From the NCBI GenBank assembly GCA_035380045.1, contig DAOSWM010000003.1, positions 58,499 to 122,498 on the forward strand: 64,000 nucleotides of DNA, given 5' to 3'. Made by a program: the position numbers and the translations under genes. Positions 43,449 to 53,512 of this stretch are shown here, one piece after another (positions within the stretch are counted from its first letter, which is position 1; each line of letters opens with the position of its first letter). The notes under the pieces are model-generated. The model was not told the DNA's origin, made no database searches, and worked only from the letters and a program-made list of their open reading frames with translations. The DNA comes from DAOSWM01 sp035380045. GTDB taxonomy: Bacteria; Bacteroidota; Bacteroidia; Bacteroidales; Tenuifilaceae.

Positions 43449-45775
43449 TATTTTGCCTTGCTTTTGACGCCAGGTTTCCTCTTTTTACCGTTTGTAGCTG
43501 GCTGTTGCTCAATTATTTTCATACACTCTTCGTATGACAGCGTTTTAGGATCGGTTCCCTTTGGAATTTTATAGTTTGCTTTTTTAAAGGAAATGTAGGG
43601 CCCCCATCGGCCATTTAGCACCTGTAGCTCTGGTTCTTCCTTGAATGTTTGGATTAATCTTTCGCTTGCTTTTTTACGTCCCTCTTCAATTAATTCAACA
43701 GCACGTTCTTTTGTAATTGTTAATGGATCGTCGGTTTTTTTGAGGGAAAAGAATTTTGAATTGTGGCGAACGTAGGGCCCAAAGCGTCCAACACCAATTA
43801 CAACCTCCTTCCCTTCGTATTCACCCAAATTCCGGGGAAGGTTAAAAAGAGCTAGCGCTTCTTCAAGCGTAATGGACTCAATGAGTTGTCCTTTAAGGAG
43901 GCTTGCATACTGTGGTTTTTCGCCGGTTTCTGAGTTGGTTTCACCTATTTGAGCAACAGGGCCAAATCTTCCTATTCGAACTGAAACGGACTTGCCTGAT
44001 TTGGGGTCGTTACCTAAAACCCGCTCTCCTTTGCTATAATCCGATTCTTTGAGGGTTTTCTCAACATTAACGTGGAAAGGTTTGTAGAACTTATCAATCA
44101 TTTCTGTCCATTCCTTCTTCCCGATAGCAATTGTATCGAATTCTTTCTCAACCGTTGCAGTAAAGTTAAAATCAACAATTTTGGGGAAATGCTCAACCAG
44201 AAAATCGTTTACAACCATTCCAATATCGCTGGGGAAAAGTTTTGCCTTCTCGGCACCTGTTTGTTCAACTTTTTCAGAATCAGTTATCTTTCCGTTCTTT
44301 AAGGTGACAATCTGATACTTACGTTCGGTTCCAGGCCTGTCTTCTTTCAGAACGTATCCCCTGTTTAGAATTGTTGAGATGGTGGGCGCATATGTAGAAG
44401 GACGGCCAATACCAAGTTCTTCCAGCTTCTTAACTAAGCTGGCTTCGGTAAACCTTGGCGGTTTTTGTGTAAACCTTTGTGTGGCTACAATTTGGTTAAC
44501 ATCTACGTTCTGGCCTTTAATAAGCTGCGGAAGTATATCCTTTGTAGTATCCTCTAGCTCATCGTCAGTAGATTCGAAGTAAACCCTTAAAAAGCCATCA
44601 AACTGGATTACTTCACCGCTAGCAATAAAGGTTAGTGGTGATTTTGAAACATTGATGTTAACGGTAGTTTTTTCAACCAAGGCTTCACTCATTTGCGAAG
44701 CGATAGTTCTTTTCCAGATAAGTTCGTATAGGCGTTGCTCGGCTGATGTTCCGGATACTTTTTGTTTGTCCAGGTAGGTTGGACGAATTGCTTCGTGAGC
44801 TTCCTGAGCACCCTTTGATTTTGTTTTAAAGGTTCGAGTGTGGTGGTATTTTTCACCAAACTCTTTTATAATCATATTTTTTGCTGCTTCGATAGCCGTT
44901 GCAGAAAGGTTGAGCGAATCGGTTCTCATGTAGGTTATATGCCCGGCTTCGTATAAACGCTGGGCAAGAGTCATTGTTTGTGCAACTGAGAAGTTGAGTT
45001 TTCTGCTTGCCTCCTGCTGGAGGGTTGATGTAGTAAAAGGCGGTGCAGGAGTTCTTTTCGAAGGCTTTTTAGTAACGTTTGATACTTGAAAATCGGACGT
45101 TTTACACAACTCAAGGAATGCAATAGCATCCTTCTGGTTCTTAAGCTTTTCGCTTAAGTCTGCTTTAAAAGGGGTCTTCCCCTGAAAGAAGCCGGTTACT
45201 TTAAAGAATGATTCCGAATTGAATGCGATAACCTCACGCTCTCTATCAACAATAAGCCGAACGGCTACAGATTGTACTCTGCCAGCGGAGAGTGCTGGTT
45301 TTACTTTTTTCCAAAGAATTGGCGAAATTTCAAAACCTACCAACCTGTCTAGAACCCTTCTTGCCTGTTGGGCGTTAACTAAACTTTGGTTTATGTCGCG
45401 GGGATTTTGAATCGCGTTCAGTATGGCATCCTTGGTTATTTCGTGGAAAACTATTCTGCGGGTTTTTGCTTTGTCAAGCTTAAGCACCTCGCAGAGGTGC
45501 CATGCAATAGCTTCTCCCTCACGATCCTCATCGGAAGCTAGCCAAATGGTTTTAGATTCTTTGGTGATTTTTTTCAACTCCTCAACAACCTTCTTCTTGT
45601 CATCGCTTATAATATACTCAGGTTTATAGTTTTTTTCTGTGTCAATCCCAAGTTTCTTTTTTGATAAGTCGCGAATATGCCCAAAACTTGATTTTACTGT
45701 AAAATCTTTCCCTAAAAACTTTTCAATGGTTTTTGCTTTTGCGGGCGACTCAACGATAACCAGATTCTCTGTCAT
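43448..45775 (-). CDS. topA: DNA topoisomerase I
   Basis: A 775-residue type IA topoisomerase that relaxes negative supercoils. The Toprim domain starts NLVIVESPAKAKTIEKFLG and has ASDEDREGEAIAWHL. The active Tyr lies in the region ITYMRTDSLNLS. The C-terminus carries topoisomerase C-terminal repeats (RFGPYVRHNSKFFSLKK, GRWGPYISFKKANY) instead of Cys4 zinc fingers and ends in a Lys-rich tail. It is coupled to the ureohydrolase-like gene downstream. Confidence 0.96.
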   Translation of the reverse strand: MTENLVIVESPAKAKTIEKFLGKDFTVKSSFGHIRDLSKKKLGIDTEKNYKPEYIISDDKKKVVEELKKITKESKTIWLASDEDREGEAIAWHLCEVLKLDKAKTRRIVFHEITKDAILNAIQNPRDINQSLVNAQQARRVLDRLVGFEISPILWKKVKPALSAGRVQSVAVRLIVDREREVIAFNSESFFKVTGFFQGKTPFKADLSEKLKNQKDAIAFLELCKTSDFQVSNVTKKPSKRTPAPPFTTSTLQQEASRKLNFSVAQTMTLAQRLYEAGHITYMRTDSLNLSATAIEAAKNMIIKEFGEKYHHTRTFKTKSKGAQEAHEAIRPTYLDKQKVSGTSAEQRLYELIWKRTIASQMSEALVEKTTVNINVSKSPLTFIASGEVIQFDGFLRVYFESTDDELEDTTKDILPQLIKGQNVDVNQIVATQRFTQKPPRFTEASLVKKLEELGIGRPSTYAPTISTILNRGYVLKEDRPGTERKYQIVTLKNGKITDSEKVEQTGAEKAKLFPSDIGMVVNDFLVEHFPKIVDFNFTATVEKEFDTIAIGKKEWTEMIDKFYKPFHVNVEKTLKESDYSKGERVLGNDPKSGKSVSVRIGRFGPVAQIGETNSETGEKPQYASLLKGQLIESITLEEALALFNLPRNLGEYEGKEVVIGVGRFGPYVRHNSKFFSLKKTDDPLTITKERAVELIEEGRKKASERLIQTFKEEPELQVLNGRWGPYISFKKANYKIPKGTDPKTLSYEECMKIIEQQPATNGKKRKPGVKSKAK

Positions 45776-45917
45776 GTGTGTTTCTAATTTATATTAAGGT
45801 ATGAAAAAACGGCACAAAGTAAAGCATTTAGCTTTCTAAGTACAAAATTATTTGCTCAAAAAAATAAAATTGTAGAAAAATGGCGATTGCACAGGGGCTC
45901 AATAATTCATTTATTCT

Positions 45918-45925
45918 TACCTTTG
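45918..45925 (+). promoter_or_regulatory. Putative -7 element upstream of the PBP1A gene
   Basis: TACCTTTG fits TAnnTTTG. It lies immediately before the in-frame ATG at 45926, so transcription would start past that codon. This favours the ATG at 45950 as the real start. Confidence 0.5.
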
Positions 45926-45949
45926 ATGGTTAAACTAAAACCCTTTTTT

Positions 45950-48310
45950 ATGAGGAATGAAACAAGAAGGTTTGGTAGAAAATTTCTACTTTGGTTTTGG
46001 GGAATCTTTTCTTTTATATGGGTTATTCTTATTAGCCTGTTCGTTTTAATTGCTCTAGAATATTTTGGACCACTTCCAACCTTTGAGGATTTAGAAAACC
46101 CGAAAAGTAACATTGCGTCAGAAGTAATTTCAGAGGATCATGTTGTGCTTGGGTATTACTATAAGGAGCTACGCAGTTTTGTTGATTACGAAGAGCTTTC
46201 GCCTAATTTAGTTAACGCATTAATTGCAACAGAAGATATTCGGTTTTACAGGCACTCAGCAATTGATGCCAGAGGAATAGCAAGGGTTATTGTAAAAACA
46301 ATATTAATGGGTCAATCTGGAAGCGGAGGGGGCAGTACCATTACCCAGCAGCTGGCAAAAAACCTCTTCCCCCGTGATACAGCCCTATACCGATATACAT
46401 TTGTAAGAAAGGCAAATTTGGTAATAACAAAATTCAAAGAGTGGATTACTGCTGTTAAACTTGAAAGAAACTATACAAAAAACGAAATTCTTGCAATGTA
46501 CATGAATACTGTTGCATTTGGAAGTAATGCGTATGGTATCAAATCGGCAGCAAAAACATTTTTTAATACAACCTCCGATTCCTTAAGAATTGAACAAGCC
46601 GCATTATTAGTGGGTGTTGTTAATGCTCCAACAAGGTATAGTCCGATTCGAAATCCTGAACGTTCACTTGAGCGGCGTAATTTTGTTATCTCTCAAATGT
46701 GCAAGTATGGATTTATCACAGAGCAGCAACGCGACTCAATTTCTTCTATTCCCATAGAATTGAACTATAAAATAATTGACCATAACGTTGGGTTGGCAAC
46801 CTATTTCAGGGAGAGTTTACGCATCATGCTATCACATAGTAAACCCGAAAGAGAAAACTACTTTTTAAACAGCCAGTACCTTGAAGATTCCATTGAGTGG
46901 GCAGAAAATCCGTTGTTCGGATGGTGCCACAAGAACACAAAGCCCGATGGAAGTACCTACAACCTTTATCGTGATGGAATAAAAATTTACACTACCATTA
47001 ACAGTAAAATGCAGCATTATGCCGAGCAGGCAGTTGTTGAACATATTGGTGGTTTTCTTCAGCCCGTTTTCGATGCTGAACAGAAAGAGGAGGGTTACAC
47101 TTTATTTGGAGAGGATTTAACCGATGAGCAGAAAGAGGCGATTCTTAACTTCGCTATTCGCCAAACAGAAAGGTACAGAGTTTTACGAAACAACAGAGTG
47201 TCGAATGACAGCATAATGCGTCATTTCAACACAAAGATTCCAATGACCATATTTACCTGGAAGGGCGAGCGAGACACCCTTATGTCTCCGTTAGATTCAA
47301 TTAAACATTATAAACGGCATTTTCGTGCTGGTTTTATGGCAGTTGATCCAAAAACAGGTCATGTAAAAGCGTGGGTTGGGGGTACAAGTTTTCGTCACTT
47401 TAAGTACGACCATGTTAAGCAGGGCCGTCGTCAGGTTGGTTCTACCATTAAGCCATTCCTGTATACACTGGCAATGCAGGAGGGCTACTCGCCCTGTCAT
47501 CAGGTTCCCAATGTTCCACAAACATTCGTAGAGGGGGATTCAACATGGACTCCAAGAAACTCAGGGAAAAGCAGGTATGACGGAAAAATTGTTACCCTAA
47601 AATGGGGGCTTTCCAACTCAGTAAACAATATTTCAGCATGGCTAATTAAGCGATTTACTCCACAGGCGGTTTCGGATATCATTAAGAAAATGGGGGTAAA
47701 AAGCAAAATAATGGCAGTGAATTCAATCTTTTTGGGAACTTCGGAAGTTTCATTGTACGAAATGGTGGGAGCCTACAGCACCTTTGCCAACAAGGGAGTT
47801 CATATTGATCCGTTAATTGTAACCCGAATTGAGGACAAGAACGGAAACGTTCTGGCAACCTTTAACCCTCATAAGAGCGAAGCTATAAGCGAGCAAACAG
47901 CCTACTTAATGCTAAACTTAATGGAAGCGGTGGTAAATCAAGGAACGGCCATAAGGTTACGCTACCGCTATAACCTCGAAGGGCACATTGCAGGTAAAAC
48001 TGGAACCACCCAAAACCATTCCGATGGTTGGTTCATGGGAATTACACCAAATATAGTTGGTGGCGTTTGGGTTGGAGCCGAGGATAGGGGGGTTAGGTTC
48101 AAGGAGATTGGAATGGGACAGGGAGCCAACATGGCGCTTCCAATTTTTGCGCTTTTTCTTGAAAAGTGCTATAAGGACGGTAGCGTAGGAATTAGCCCGC
48201 TCGACGATTGGGACAAACCCCTTCGTGTTGATCACCAGTCGCTTGACTGCCCTAGCCCCGATTTAATTGTCCCTGAAGAGAAGGATATTGTAGAAGATAA
48301 TTTCTTCTAG
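45950..48310 (+). CDS. Class A penicillin-binding protein 1A
   Basis: A bifunctional peptidoglycan synthase of about 786 residues, in the inner membrane with periplasmic domains. The start 45950 (MRNETRRFGRKF) is chosen over upstream codons because of the promoter element at 45918. One helix (WGIFSFIWVILISLFVLIAL) precedes the GT51 glycosyltransferase (ATEDIRFYRHSAID, GGGSTITQQLAKNLF). The transpeptidase has STIK (SxxK), SNSVN (SxN) and KTGTT. The stop overlaps the convergent ABC ATPase gene by four bases. Confidence 0.94.
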   Translation: MRNETRRFGRKFLLWFWGIFSFIWVILISLFVLIALEYFGPLPTFEDLENPKSNIASEVISEDHVVLGYYYKELRSFVDYEELSPNLVNALIATEDIRFYRHSAIDARGIARVIVKTILMGQSGSGGGSTITQQLAKNLFPRDTALYRYTFVRKANLVITKFKEWITAVKLERNYTKNEILAMYMNTVAFGSNAYGIKSAAKTFFNTTSDSLRIEQAALLVGVVNAPTRYSPIRNPERSLERRNFVISQMCKYGFITEQQRDSISSIPIELNYKIIDHNVGLATYFRESLRIMLSHSKPERENYFLNSQYLEDSIEWAENPLFGWCHKNTKPDGSTYNLYRDGIKIYTTINSKMQHYAEQAVVEHIGGFLQPVFDAEQKEEGYTLFGEDLTDEQKEAILNFAIRQTERYRVLRNNRVSNDSIMRHFNTKIPMTIFTWKGERDTLMSPLDSIKHYKRHFRAGFMAVDPKTGHVKAWVGGTSFRHFKYDHVKQGRRQVGSTIKPFLYTLAMQEGYSPCHQVPNVPQTFVEGDSTWTPRNSGKSRYDGKIVTLKWGLSNSVNNISAWLIKRFTPQAVSDIIKKMGVKSKIMAVNSIFLGTSEVSLYEMVGAYSTFANKGVHIDPLIVTRIEDKNGNVLATFNPHKSEAISEQTAYLMLNLMEAVVNQGTAIRLRYRYNLEGHIAGKTGTTQNHSDGWFMGITPNIVGGVWVGAEDRGVRFKEIGMGQGANMALPIFALFLEKCYKDGSVGISPLDDWDKPLRVDHQSLDCPSPDLIVPEEKDIVEDNFF

Positions 48311-50004
48311 GTTTTTCGAATTTGGGGAATTGAATCGATTAGGTTTTTGGTGTATTCTGTTTGAGGATTTTGGAATATTTCATCCGGATCACCGGACTCA
48401 ACCAACTCACCCGATTTCATAATTAGCACCCTGTTGCTCATGTACTTCACTACAGAGAGGTCGTGCGAAATGAAAATGTAGGTTAAGCCCAAATCGTGCT
48501 TTAGCTGGTTTAGTAGGTTAAGTATTTGAGCCTGCACCGAAACATCGAGCGCAGAAACCATCTCGTCGCAAATTATAACTTTAGGATTTAGGGCAAGTGC
48601 TCTAGCTATAGCAACCCGTTGCCGTTGTCCTCCTGAAAACTCATGCGGGTATCGATAAAAACTATCTGTAGGTAGCGAAACCTGCTCAATTAAGCTAATT
48701 GCTTTTTGTTTTACTTCACTTTCTGTTTTAGCTAGCTTATGGAATTTTATTGGTTCCATAATTGCTTCGCCAATTGTATGCCTTGGGTTAAGCGAGGAGT
48801 ATGGATCCTGAAAAATAAGCTGAACCTGCTTTCTGAAACTGGCAAGCTCATGGCTTTTCATTCTTCCTACTTCTTTTTTAAGATATGAAATTGTGCCGTT
48901 TTCAGTTTGTGTTAAACCAATTATAGCCCTTCCTAACGATGATTTTCCACATCCCGATTCTCCAACAAGTCCTAACGTTTCACCCTGATACAGATTGAGG
49001 TTTACCTTGTTTACTGCCCTGAATGATTTAGATGGTTTTCCAACTAAATTTCTTTTCAATGTGTACTCAACAACCACATCTTTAACCTCTAGTATTGGAG
49101 AAGCGCTGTAAATTCTGCCGTTTTGTTCCGTTCTTTGTTCTGTTGAAATAACTTCAACCTCAAGGTGTTGGTCGCTGGTTTCAATAAAATCGGATACAGT
49201 TGTTAGCTTTTGTGGACGTACATTTAAAGGCGGTTTGCACATCAACAAACCTTTAGTGTATGGGTGTTTCGGCGAATTAAAAATACTATCGCAGGTTCCT
49301 TCCTCAACCAATTGTCCCTCTTTAAGCACAATAATTCTGTTGGTTACCTGTGAAATTACTCCCAAATCGTGGCTAATGAAAATTAGGCTTAACCCTCGAT
49401 TAGCAACCAACTTTTTTAGGAGAAGAATTATTCCCTTTTGGACGGTTACGTCGAGGGCTGTAGTTGGCTCATCGGCAATAAGTATGGAGGGATTTCCGGC
49501 AAGAGCCATGGCTATCATCACGCGCTGCTTCTGGCCCCCGCTCAGCTCGTGCGGGTAGCTTCTGAAAACCTTTTCGGGGTTGGGAAGCTGCATTTCCCCG
49601 AAAAGTTTAAGGCAAGCTTCTCTCGCTTTTTCTTTTGTAACACCCTGATGCAGAATAATTGATTCACAAACCTGCTTGCCGCAACGCATTGAGGGATTTA
49701 GGGATGTCATTGGTTCCTGAAAAACCATTGAAAGATGATTCCCCCTGAATGTTCGATGCGTTTTTTCATCAATTTCAAGAAGGTTGAAGGTTTCCCCCGA
49801 ATCGGGTATTTGAAGCGATGCTTCACCGCTAACCAGCTTCGCATTTTTGGGGAGTAACCCCATTAACGCCAAAGCAGTAATTGATTTACCAGAACCCGAT
49901 TCGCCAACAAAACCCAGCGATTCCCCTTTTTTTAACGAGAAGGAAAGGTTTTGCAGTGCAAGGCTATCACCAAATTTTATTGAAAGGTTTGAAACCGATA
50001 GCAT
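48307..50004 (-). CDS. Fused two-domain oligopeptide-type ABC ATPase (DppD-DppF/YejF-like)
   Basis: A 565-residue cytoplasmic protein with two ABC ATPase domains in one chain. The first has GFVGESGSGKSITAL, LSGGQKQRVMIAMAL and ILIADEPTTALD. The second has GLVGESGCGKSSLGR, FSGGQRQRVAIARAL and VIICDEMVSALD (DEM in place of DEP). Each is followed by the oligopeptide C-terminal extension with HPYTKGLL or TEYTKNLI. It energises a dipeptide/oligopeptide or similar importer whose permeases are not in the window. Confidence 0.92.
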   Translation of the reverse strand: MLSVSNLSIKFGDSLALQNLSFSLKKGESLGFVGESGSGKSITALALMGLLPKNAKLVSGEASLQIPDSGETFNLLEIDEKTHRTFRGNHLSMVFQEPMTSLNPSMRCGKQVCESIILHQGVTKEKAREACLKLFGEMQLPNPEKVFRSYPHELSGGQKQRVMIAMALAGNPSILIADEPTTALDVTVQKGIILLLKKLVANRGLSLIFISHDLGVISQVTNRIIVLKEGQLVEEGTCDSIFNSPKHPYTKGLLMCKPPLNVRPQKLTTVSDFIETSDQHLEVEVISTEQRTEQNGRIYSASPILEVKDVVVEYTLKRNLVGKPSKSFRAVNKVNLNLYQGETLGLVGESGCGKSSLGRAIIGLTQTENGTISYLKKEVGRMKSHELASFRKQVQLIFQDPYSSLNPRHTIGEAIMEPIKFHKLAKTESEVKQKAISLIEQVSLPTDSFYRYPHEFSGGQRQRVAIARALALNPKVIICDEMVSALDVSVQAQILNLLNQLKHDLGLTYIFISHDLSVVKYMSNRVLIMKSGELVESGDPDEIFQNPQTEYTKNLIDSIPQIRKT

Positions 50005-50015
50005 TGGAAGGGGTA

Positions 50016-51245
50016 TTAGGTTACATTCTCTTGGGCAAAAATTCTTTTTGTAATAATCCTCACCGGGAAACGGGCGGTGAGGTAACCAATGGTTAGCACA
50101 ACTACCATTATTGCGGCTATGTCGGGAATCTGAATATCCACGGGGTACGCATCAACAATAAATCCTCCGGCTCCGGTTAGCTTCACCAGCTTGAATTGAA
50201 TTTGAAGCCAGCAAATTAGCAGCCCAAGCGCAGTTCCCAGAATGGTTCCACCGAAGGAAATCAGGAGCCCCTCGGTTAGAAAAATCTTTTGAATTAGGTC
50301 GTTGTTGGCACCCAGGCTACGGAGCGTTTCAACATCCTTGCGCTTGTCAATAATCAACATCGATAGCGAACCAATAATGTTGAACGATGCGATGAAGAGT
50401 ATGAGGGACAAAATTACTCCGATGGAGAGTTTCTCGGTGTTCATTGTTCGGTATAGCGACTCATTTTGCTGGTATCGGTTAAGCACCTTGAATTTTTCAC
50501 CTAAAATTTTTTGTATTTCAGCTTGCGCTTTACTCTTGTTAACTTCTGGTTTAAGAAGAATTTCGACGCTGGTTACTTCAGTGCTGAAGTTGGTTACTAT
50601 CCGCGCAAACTCAATGGGCACAATTATGAACTGTGAGTCGAACTCCTGTTCAATGGCAAAAACCCCCGATGGCATAATCAACTTCGAGTTGAACGCGTTG
50701 GCGGAGGAAATGGAGAATTGGCGTCCACGTTTAGGGATGTAGATCTCAATGGGATCGAAGTGAGCAAGGTTGGCGTTAAGGTAGTATGCAACTCCTTGAC
50801 CCATAATTGCCAGCGGCTGGCTTCCCCGCCAAAGCTGAAATTGCCCGTCAATTATCATCGAGTCAACACCCGAAAGTTCGGGGTAGTTTCGGCTAACCCC
50901 TTTAATAACACCAATGTGCTGCTTGTTTCGGTACTTGAAAAGGGCGTGCTCCTGCAGCACTTCCGAAAAAACGGCAACCCCGGGGTAGCTCCGAACGGCG
51001 TTTAACTCCGCCAACGTATCGGGGAAGGTTTTCCCCTCAACCAGCTCGATGCGTAGGTCGCTATCAATATTCGAGAACATTTTTCGGATAAGCTGGTCGA
51101 ATCCGTTAAAAACCGAAAGAACAACAATTAGCGCTGTTACTCCCACGGCCATGCCCACCACTGAAATGGTTGAAATTATGTTGATAAGGTTGTGCGATTT
51201 TTTCGCAAATAGGTAGCGGCGAGCTATGTAGAATGGGAAGTTCAT
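50016..51245 (-). CDS. LolC/LolE-like lipoprotein-release permease
   Basis: A 409-residue permease of the FtsX/MacB type. The N-terminal signature FYIARRYLFAKKSHNLINII and first helix (VVGMAVGVTALIVVLSVFNGF) precede a periplasmic domain of about 220 residues. Three helices close the protein, with the FtsX core KRKDVETLRSLGAN between them. It probably extracts lipoproteins for the Lol pathway. The matching LolD ATPase is not adjacent. It is 11 bases upstream of the fused ATPase gene. Confidence 0.87.
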   Translation of the reverse strand: MNFPFYIARRYLFAKKSHNLINIISTISVVGMAVGVTALIVVLSVFNGFDQLIRKMFSNIDSDLRIELVEGKTFPDTLAELNAVRSYPGVAVFSEVLQEHALFKYRNKQHIGVIKGVSRNYPELSGVDSMIIDGQFQLWRGSQPLAIMGQGVAYYLNANLAHFDPIEIYIPKRGRQFSISSANAFNSKLIMPSGVFAIEQEFDSQFIIVPIEFARIVTNFSTEVTSVEILLKPEVNKSKAQAEIQKILGEKFKVLNRYQQNESLYRTMNTEKLSIGVILSLILFIASFNIIGSLSMLIIDKRKDVETLRSLGANNDLIQKIFLTEGLLISFGGTILGTALGLLICWLQIQFKLVKLTGAGGFIVDAYPVDIQIPDIAAIMVVVLTIGYLTARFPVRIITKRIFAQENVT

Positions 51246-51254
51246 ATTCAGTGA

Positions 51255-52022
51255 TTATTTCTGACAGAAATAAATTACCTCGTCTTTCGGAAGGGCGTAA
51301 CGTTCGGCCAGTTCTGGTGGCATTCGTTTTGCAAAATCGTCCTCGGTAACCCTGAAGCCCGCCTCGGCCAACCTTTTTCCGTAGTCGTTACCGTAAAGCC
51401 TTACATGGTCGCGCTGTCCGTAAAGTTTCTCCCGCATTTCGGGCGATTTAACCGACTTATCCTCTTGGGTTTCTTCCATTGAACTGTCCAGAGGAACCTG
51501 GAAGATTCCAAACCCATTTGGCTTCAAAACTCTGAAAAATTCTCGCATTGCCAAACGATCATCGGCAACATGCTCGAGCACGTGGTTGCAGAGAATTATA
51601 TCGAACTCATTTTCGGGGAAAGGAATGTTCTGCACATCGAGCTTCACTTTTGCCCAGGGCGAGTTAAGGTCGGCGGTTACGTATTCAATGTTCCTCAGCA
51701 TTCCGAAAGGTTTCAGGAAGCAGTACTCGGGGGCAATGTGTAAAACCTTCAGCGGAGCTGAAAAAAAGTTTGTTTTTTCTTTCAGGTATAGCCACAGAAG
51801 ACGATGCCTTTCGAGCGACATGGAGTGTGGTGCAAGCGCATTATTTCTTAAATTTACCCTTCCGTAGGGAAGTAACTTTCGGTACGTTTTCCCCGAAATT
51901 GGATCCTCGAATCGGTTTCCGCGGTAGAATACTGCAACCAATCGCATGGCTACGCCCGCAAACTGTTGAAGCCTATGACGAGGTAAAAACCTTGTGGTGA
52001 AGGAAATAATGTGTCGAATCAT
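51255..52022 (-). CDS. Class I SAM-dependent methyltransferase
   Basis: A 255-residue methyltransferase of the Methyltransf_11 type. The SAM site is VLHIAPEYCFL (a variant of the glycine-rich motif I, with Gly replaced), then YVTADLNSP and FDIILCNHVLEHVADDRLAM. The basic N-terminus (TTRFLPRHRLQQFAG) may be membrane-attracted. It lies in an apparent rbfA-methyltransferase-LolC/E-like-ATPase run with 3-11 base gaps. Substrate unknown. Confidence 0.82.
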   Translation of the reverse strand: MIRHIISFTTRFLPRHRLQQFAGVAMRLVAVFYRGNRFEDPISGKTYRKLLPYGRVNLRNNALAPHSMSLERHRLLWLYLKEKTNFFSAPLKVLHIAPEYCFLKPFGMLRNIEYVTADLNSPWAKVKLDVQNIPFPENEFDIILCNHVLEHVADDRLAMREFFRVLKPNGFGIFQVPLDSSMEETQEDKSVKSPEMREKLYGQRDHVRLYGNDYGKRLAEAGFRVTEDDFAKRMPPELAERYALPKDEVIYFCQK

Positions 52023-52025
52023 TTT

Positions 52026-52364
52026 CTACTCCTTGAGTAACCGGTCGATATTCTCGATGTAATCCAGCGAATCATCGATAAAGAAAGCTAGCTCTGGAAC
52101 AATCCGTAGCTGGTTGCGAACCCGTTTCCCCAGCTCGTGCCTAATGGATTTTGCCTGCTGGTTTATTGTTTCCAAAACCGACTCCCTCTTATCATTTGGG
52201 AAAATGCTAACGTATGCCTTGGCCAGGCTGAAATCGGGGCTCATTCGAACTTTGGTAACTGTAATCATGCTTCCGTGAAACATTCCGGCTGATTGACGCT
52301 GAAATATTTCGCCCAAATCCTTCTGGATTTGTCGTCCCACCTTAATCTGTCGTGTGCTTTCCAT
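52026..52364 (-). CDS. rbfA: Ribosome-binding factor A
   Basis: A 112-residue KH-fold factor for 30S subunit maturation. Family motifs are RQIKVGRQIQKDLGEIF at the start, VTKVRMSPDFSLAKAYVSIF and IRHELGKRVRNQLRIVPELAFFIDDS. Length is usual. It heads the leftward run and has its own -7-like TATATTTG at 52393-52386. Confidence 0.95.
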   Translation of the reverse strand: MESTRQIKVGRQIQKDLGEIFQRQSAGMFHGSMITVTKVRMSPDFSLAKAYVSIFPNDKRESVLETINQQAKSIRHELGKRVRNQLRIVPELAFFIDDSLDYIENIDRLLKE

Positions 52365-52385
52365 CTTTTCATCTGTTATTCACTG

Positions 52386-52393
52386 CAAATATA
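52386..52393 (-). promoter_or_regulatory. Putative -7 element of rbfA
   Basis: TATATTTG on the minus strand fits TAnnTTTG, 22 bases upstream of the rbfA ATG. No clear -33 box is seen. Confidence 0.45.
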
Positions 52394-52484
52394 ACTATTA
52401 AAAGCGAACCAGTAAACCAATAATTTGCAAACTGTTCCATGTAGATATGCAGCTACAACAATCCCATTCTTTGAATTGTTTTAC

Positions 52485-52492
52485 TATATTTG
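52485..52492 (+). promoter_or_regulatory. Putative -7 element of trpS
   Basis: TATATTTG fits TAnnTTTG and ends 30 bases before the trpS ATG at 52523. This also rules out the longer trpS frame from 52490. Confidence 0.5.
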
Positions 52493-52522
52493 CAGCCTAA
52501 CTTTTTAAAACAGGAATTTACC

Positions 52523-53512
52523 ATGGATATTGTAGTTAGTGGCATTCGATCGACAGGAAAACTTCATTTGGGGAACTACTTTGGGGCGTTAAAGAATTTT
52601 GTGAAGATGCAGCACGAGAATACGTGCTACTTTTTTATTGCCGATTTTCACTCGCTTACAACCCATCCAAATCCTGCCGATTTACACGGTTCCGTGAAGC
52701 AGGTGCTGGCTGAATACCTTGCCTGTGGCCTCGACCCTGAGGTTGCCACCCTCTACGTTCAGAGCGATATCCCCGAAATTCCTGAGCTGTATCTTCTCCT
52801 AAATATGAACGCATACTTAGGCGAATTGGAGCGTTGCACCTCCTTTAAGGACAAAGTACGTAGTCAGCCCAACAACGTGAACGCGGGCTTGCTGACCTAC
52901 CCAACCCTGATGGCGGCTGATATTATTATTCACAAAGCGCACAAGGTTCCCGTTGGCAAGGACCAGGAGCAGCACCTTGAAATGACCCGAACATTCGCAA
53001 ACCGGTTTAACCGTTTGTATAACGTTGAGTATTTCCCCGAACCCGTAGCGTACAACTTTGGGGAGCAGCTTGTAAAAATTCCCGGGCTAGATGGGTCTGG
53101 TAAAATGGGAAAATCGGAAGGGAATGCTATTTACCTTTCGGACGATCCTGAAACCATTCGTAAAAAAGTTATGAAGGCTGTTTCCGACAGCGGTCCAACC
53201 GAGCCAAACCAGCCAAAACCAGAGGCAATTCAGAATTTATTCACAATTATGTCGGTGGTTTCGAAACCCGATACCCTGAAATTTTTTGAGGAGAAGTACA
53301 GCTCCTGCGAAATTCGCTACGGTGACATGAAGAAACAGCTAGCTGAGGATATTACCCTGTTCACCAACCCATTCCGTGAGAAAATAGAATCGATACTTGC
53401 CGATAGCGATTACCTACGTAAAGTTGCTAAAATGGGAGCCGAGAAAGCGCGCGAAAGCGCTACCAAAACGCTAGCTGAGGTTCGAGAAATTATAGGTTTC
53501 AGGAAGTTCTAA
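52523..53512 (+). CDS. trpS: Tryptophanyl-tRNA synthetase
   Basis: It charges tRNA-Trp. The 329-residue class I synthetase starts at ATG 52523 (MDIVVSGIRSTGKLHLGNYFG, where KLHLGN is the HIGH-type motif). The upstream in-frame extension overlaps the promoter. The KMSKS-type loop is GKMGKSEGN. Length fits the bacterial family. It converges on the DUF2461 gene with a four-base overlap of the ends. Confidence 0.96.
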   Translation: MDIVVSGIRSTGKLHLGNYFGALKNFVKMQHENTCYFFIADFHSLTTHPNPADLHGSVKQVLAEYLACGLDPEVATLYVQSDIPEIPELYLLLNMNAYLGELERCTSFKDKVRSQPNNVNAGLLTYPTLMAADIIIHKAHKVPVGKDQEQHLEMTRTFANRFNRLYNVEYFPEPVAYNFGEQLVKIPGLDGSGKMGKSEGNAIYLSDDPETIRKKVMKAVSDSGPTEPNQPKPEAIQNLFTIMSVVSKPDTLKFFEEKYSSCEIRYGDMKKQLAEDITLFTNPFREKIESILADSDYLRKVAKMGAEKARESATKTLAEVREIIGFRKF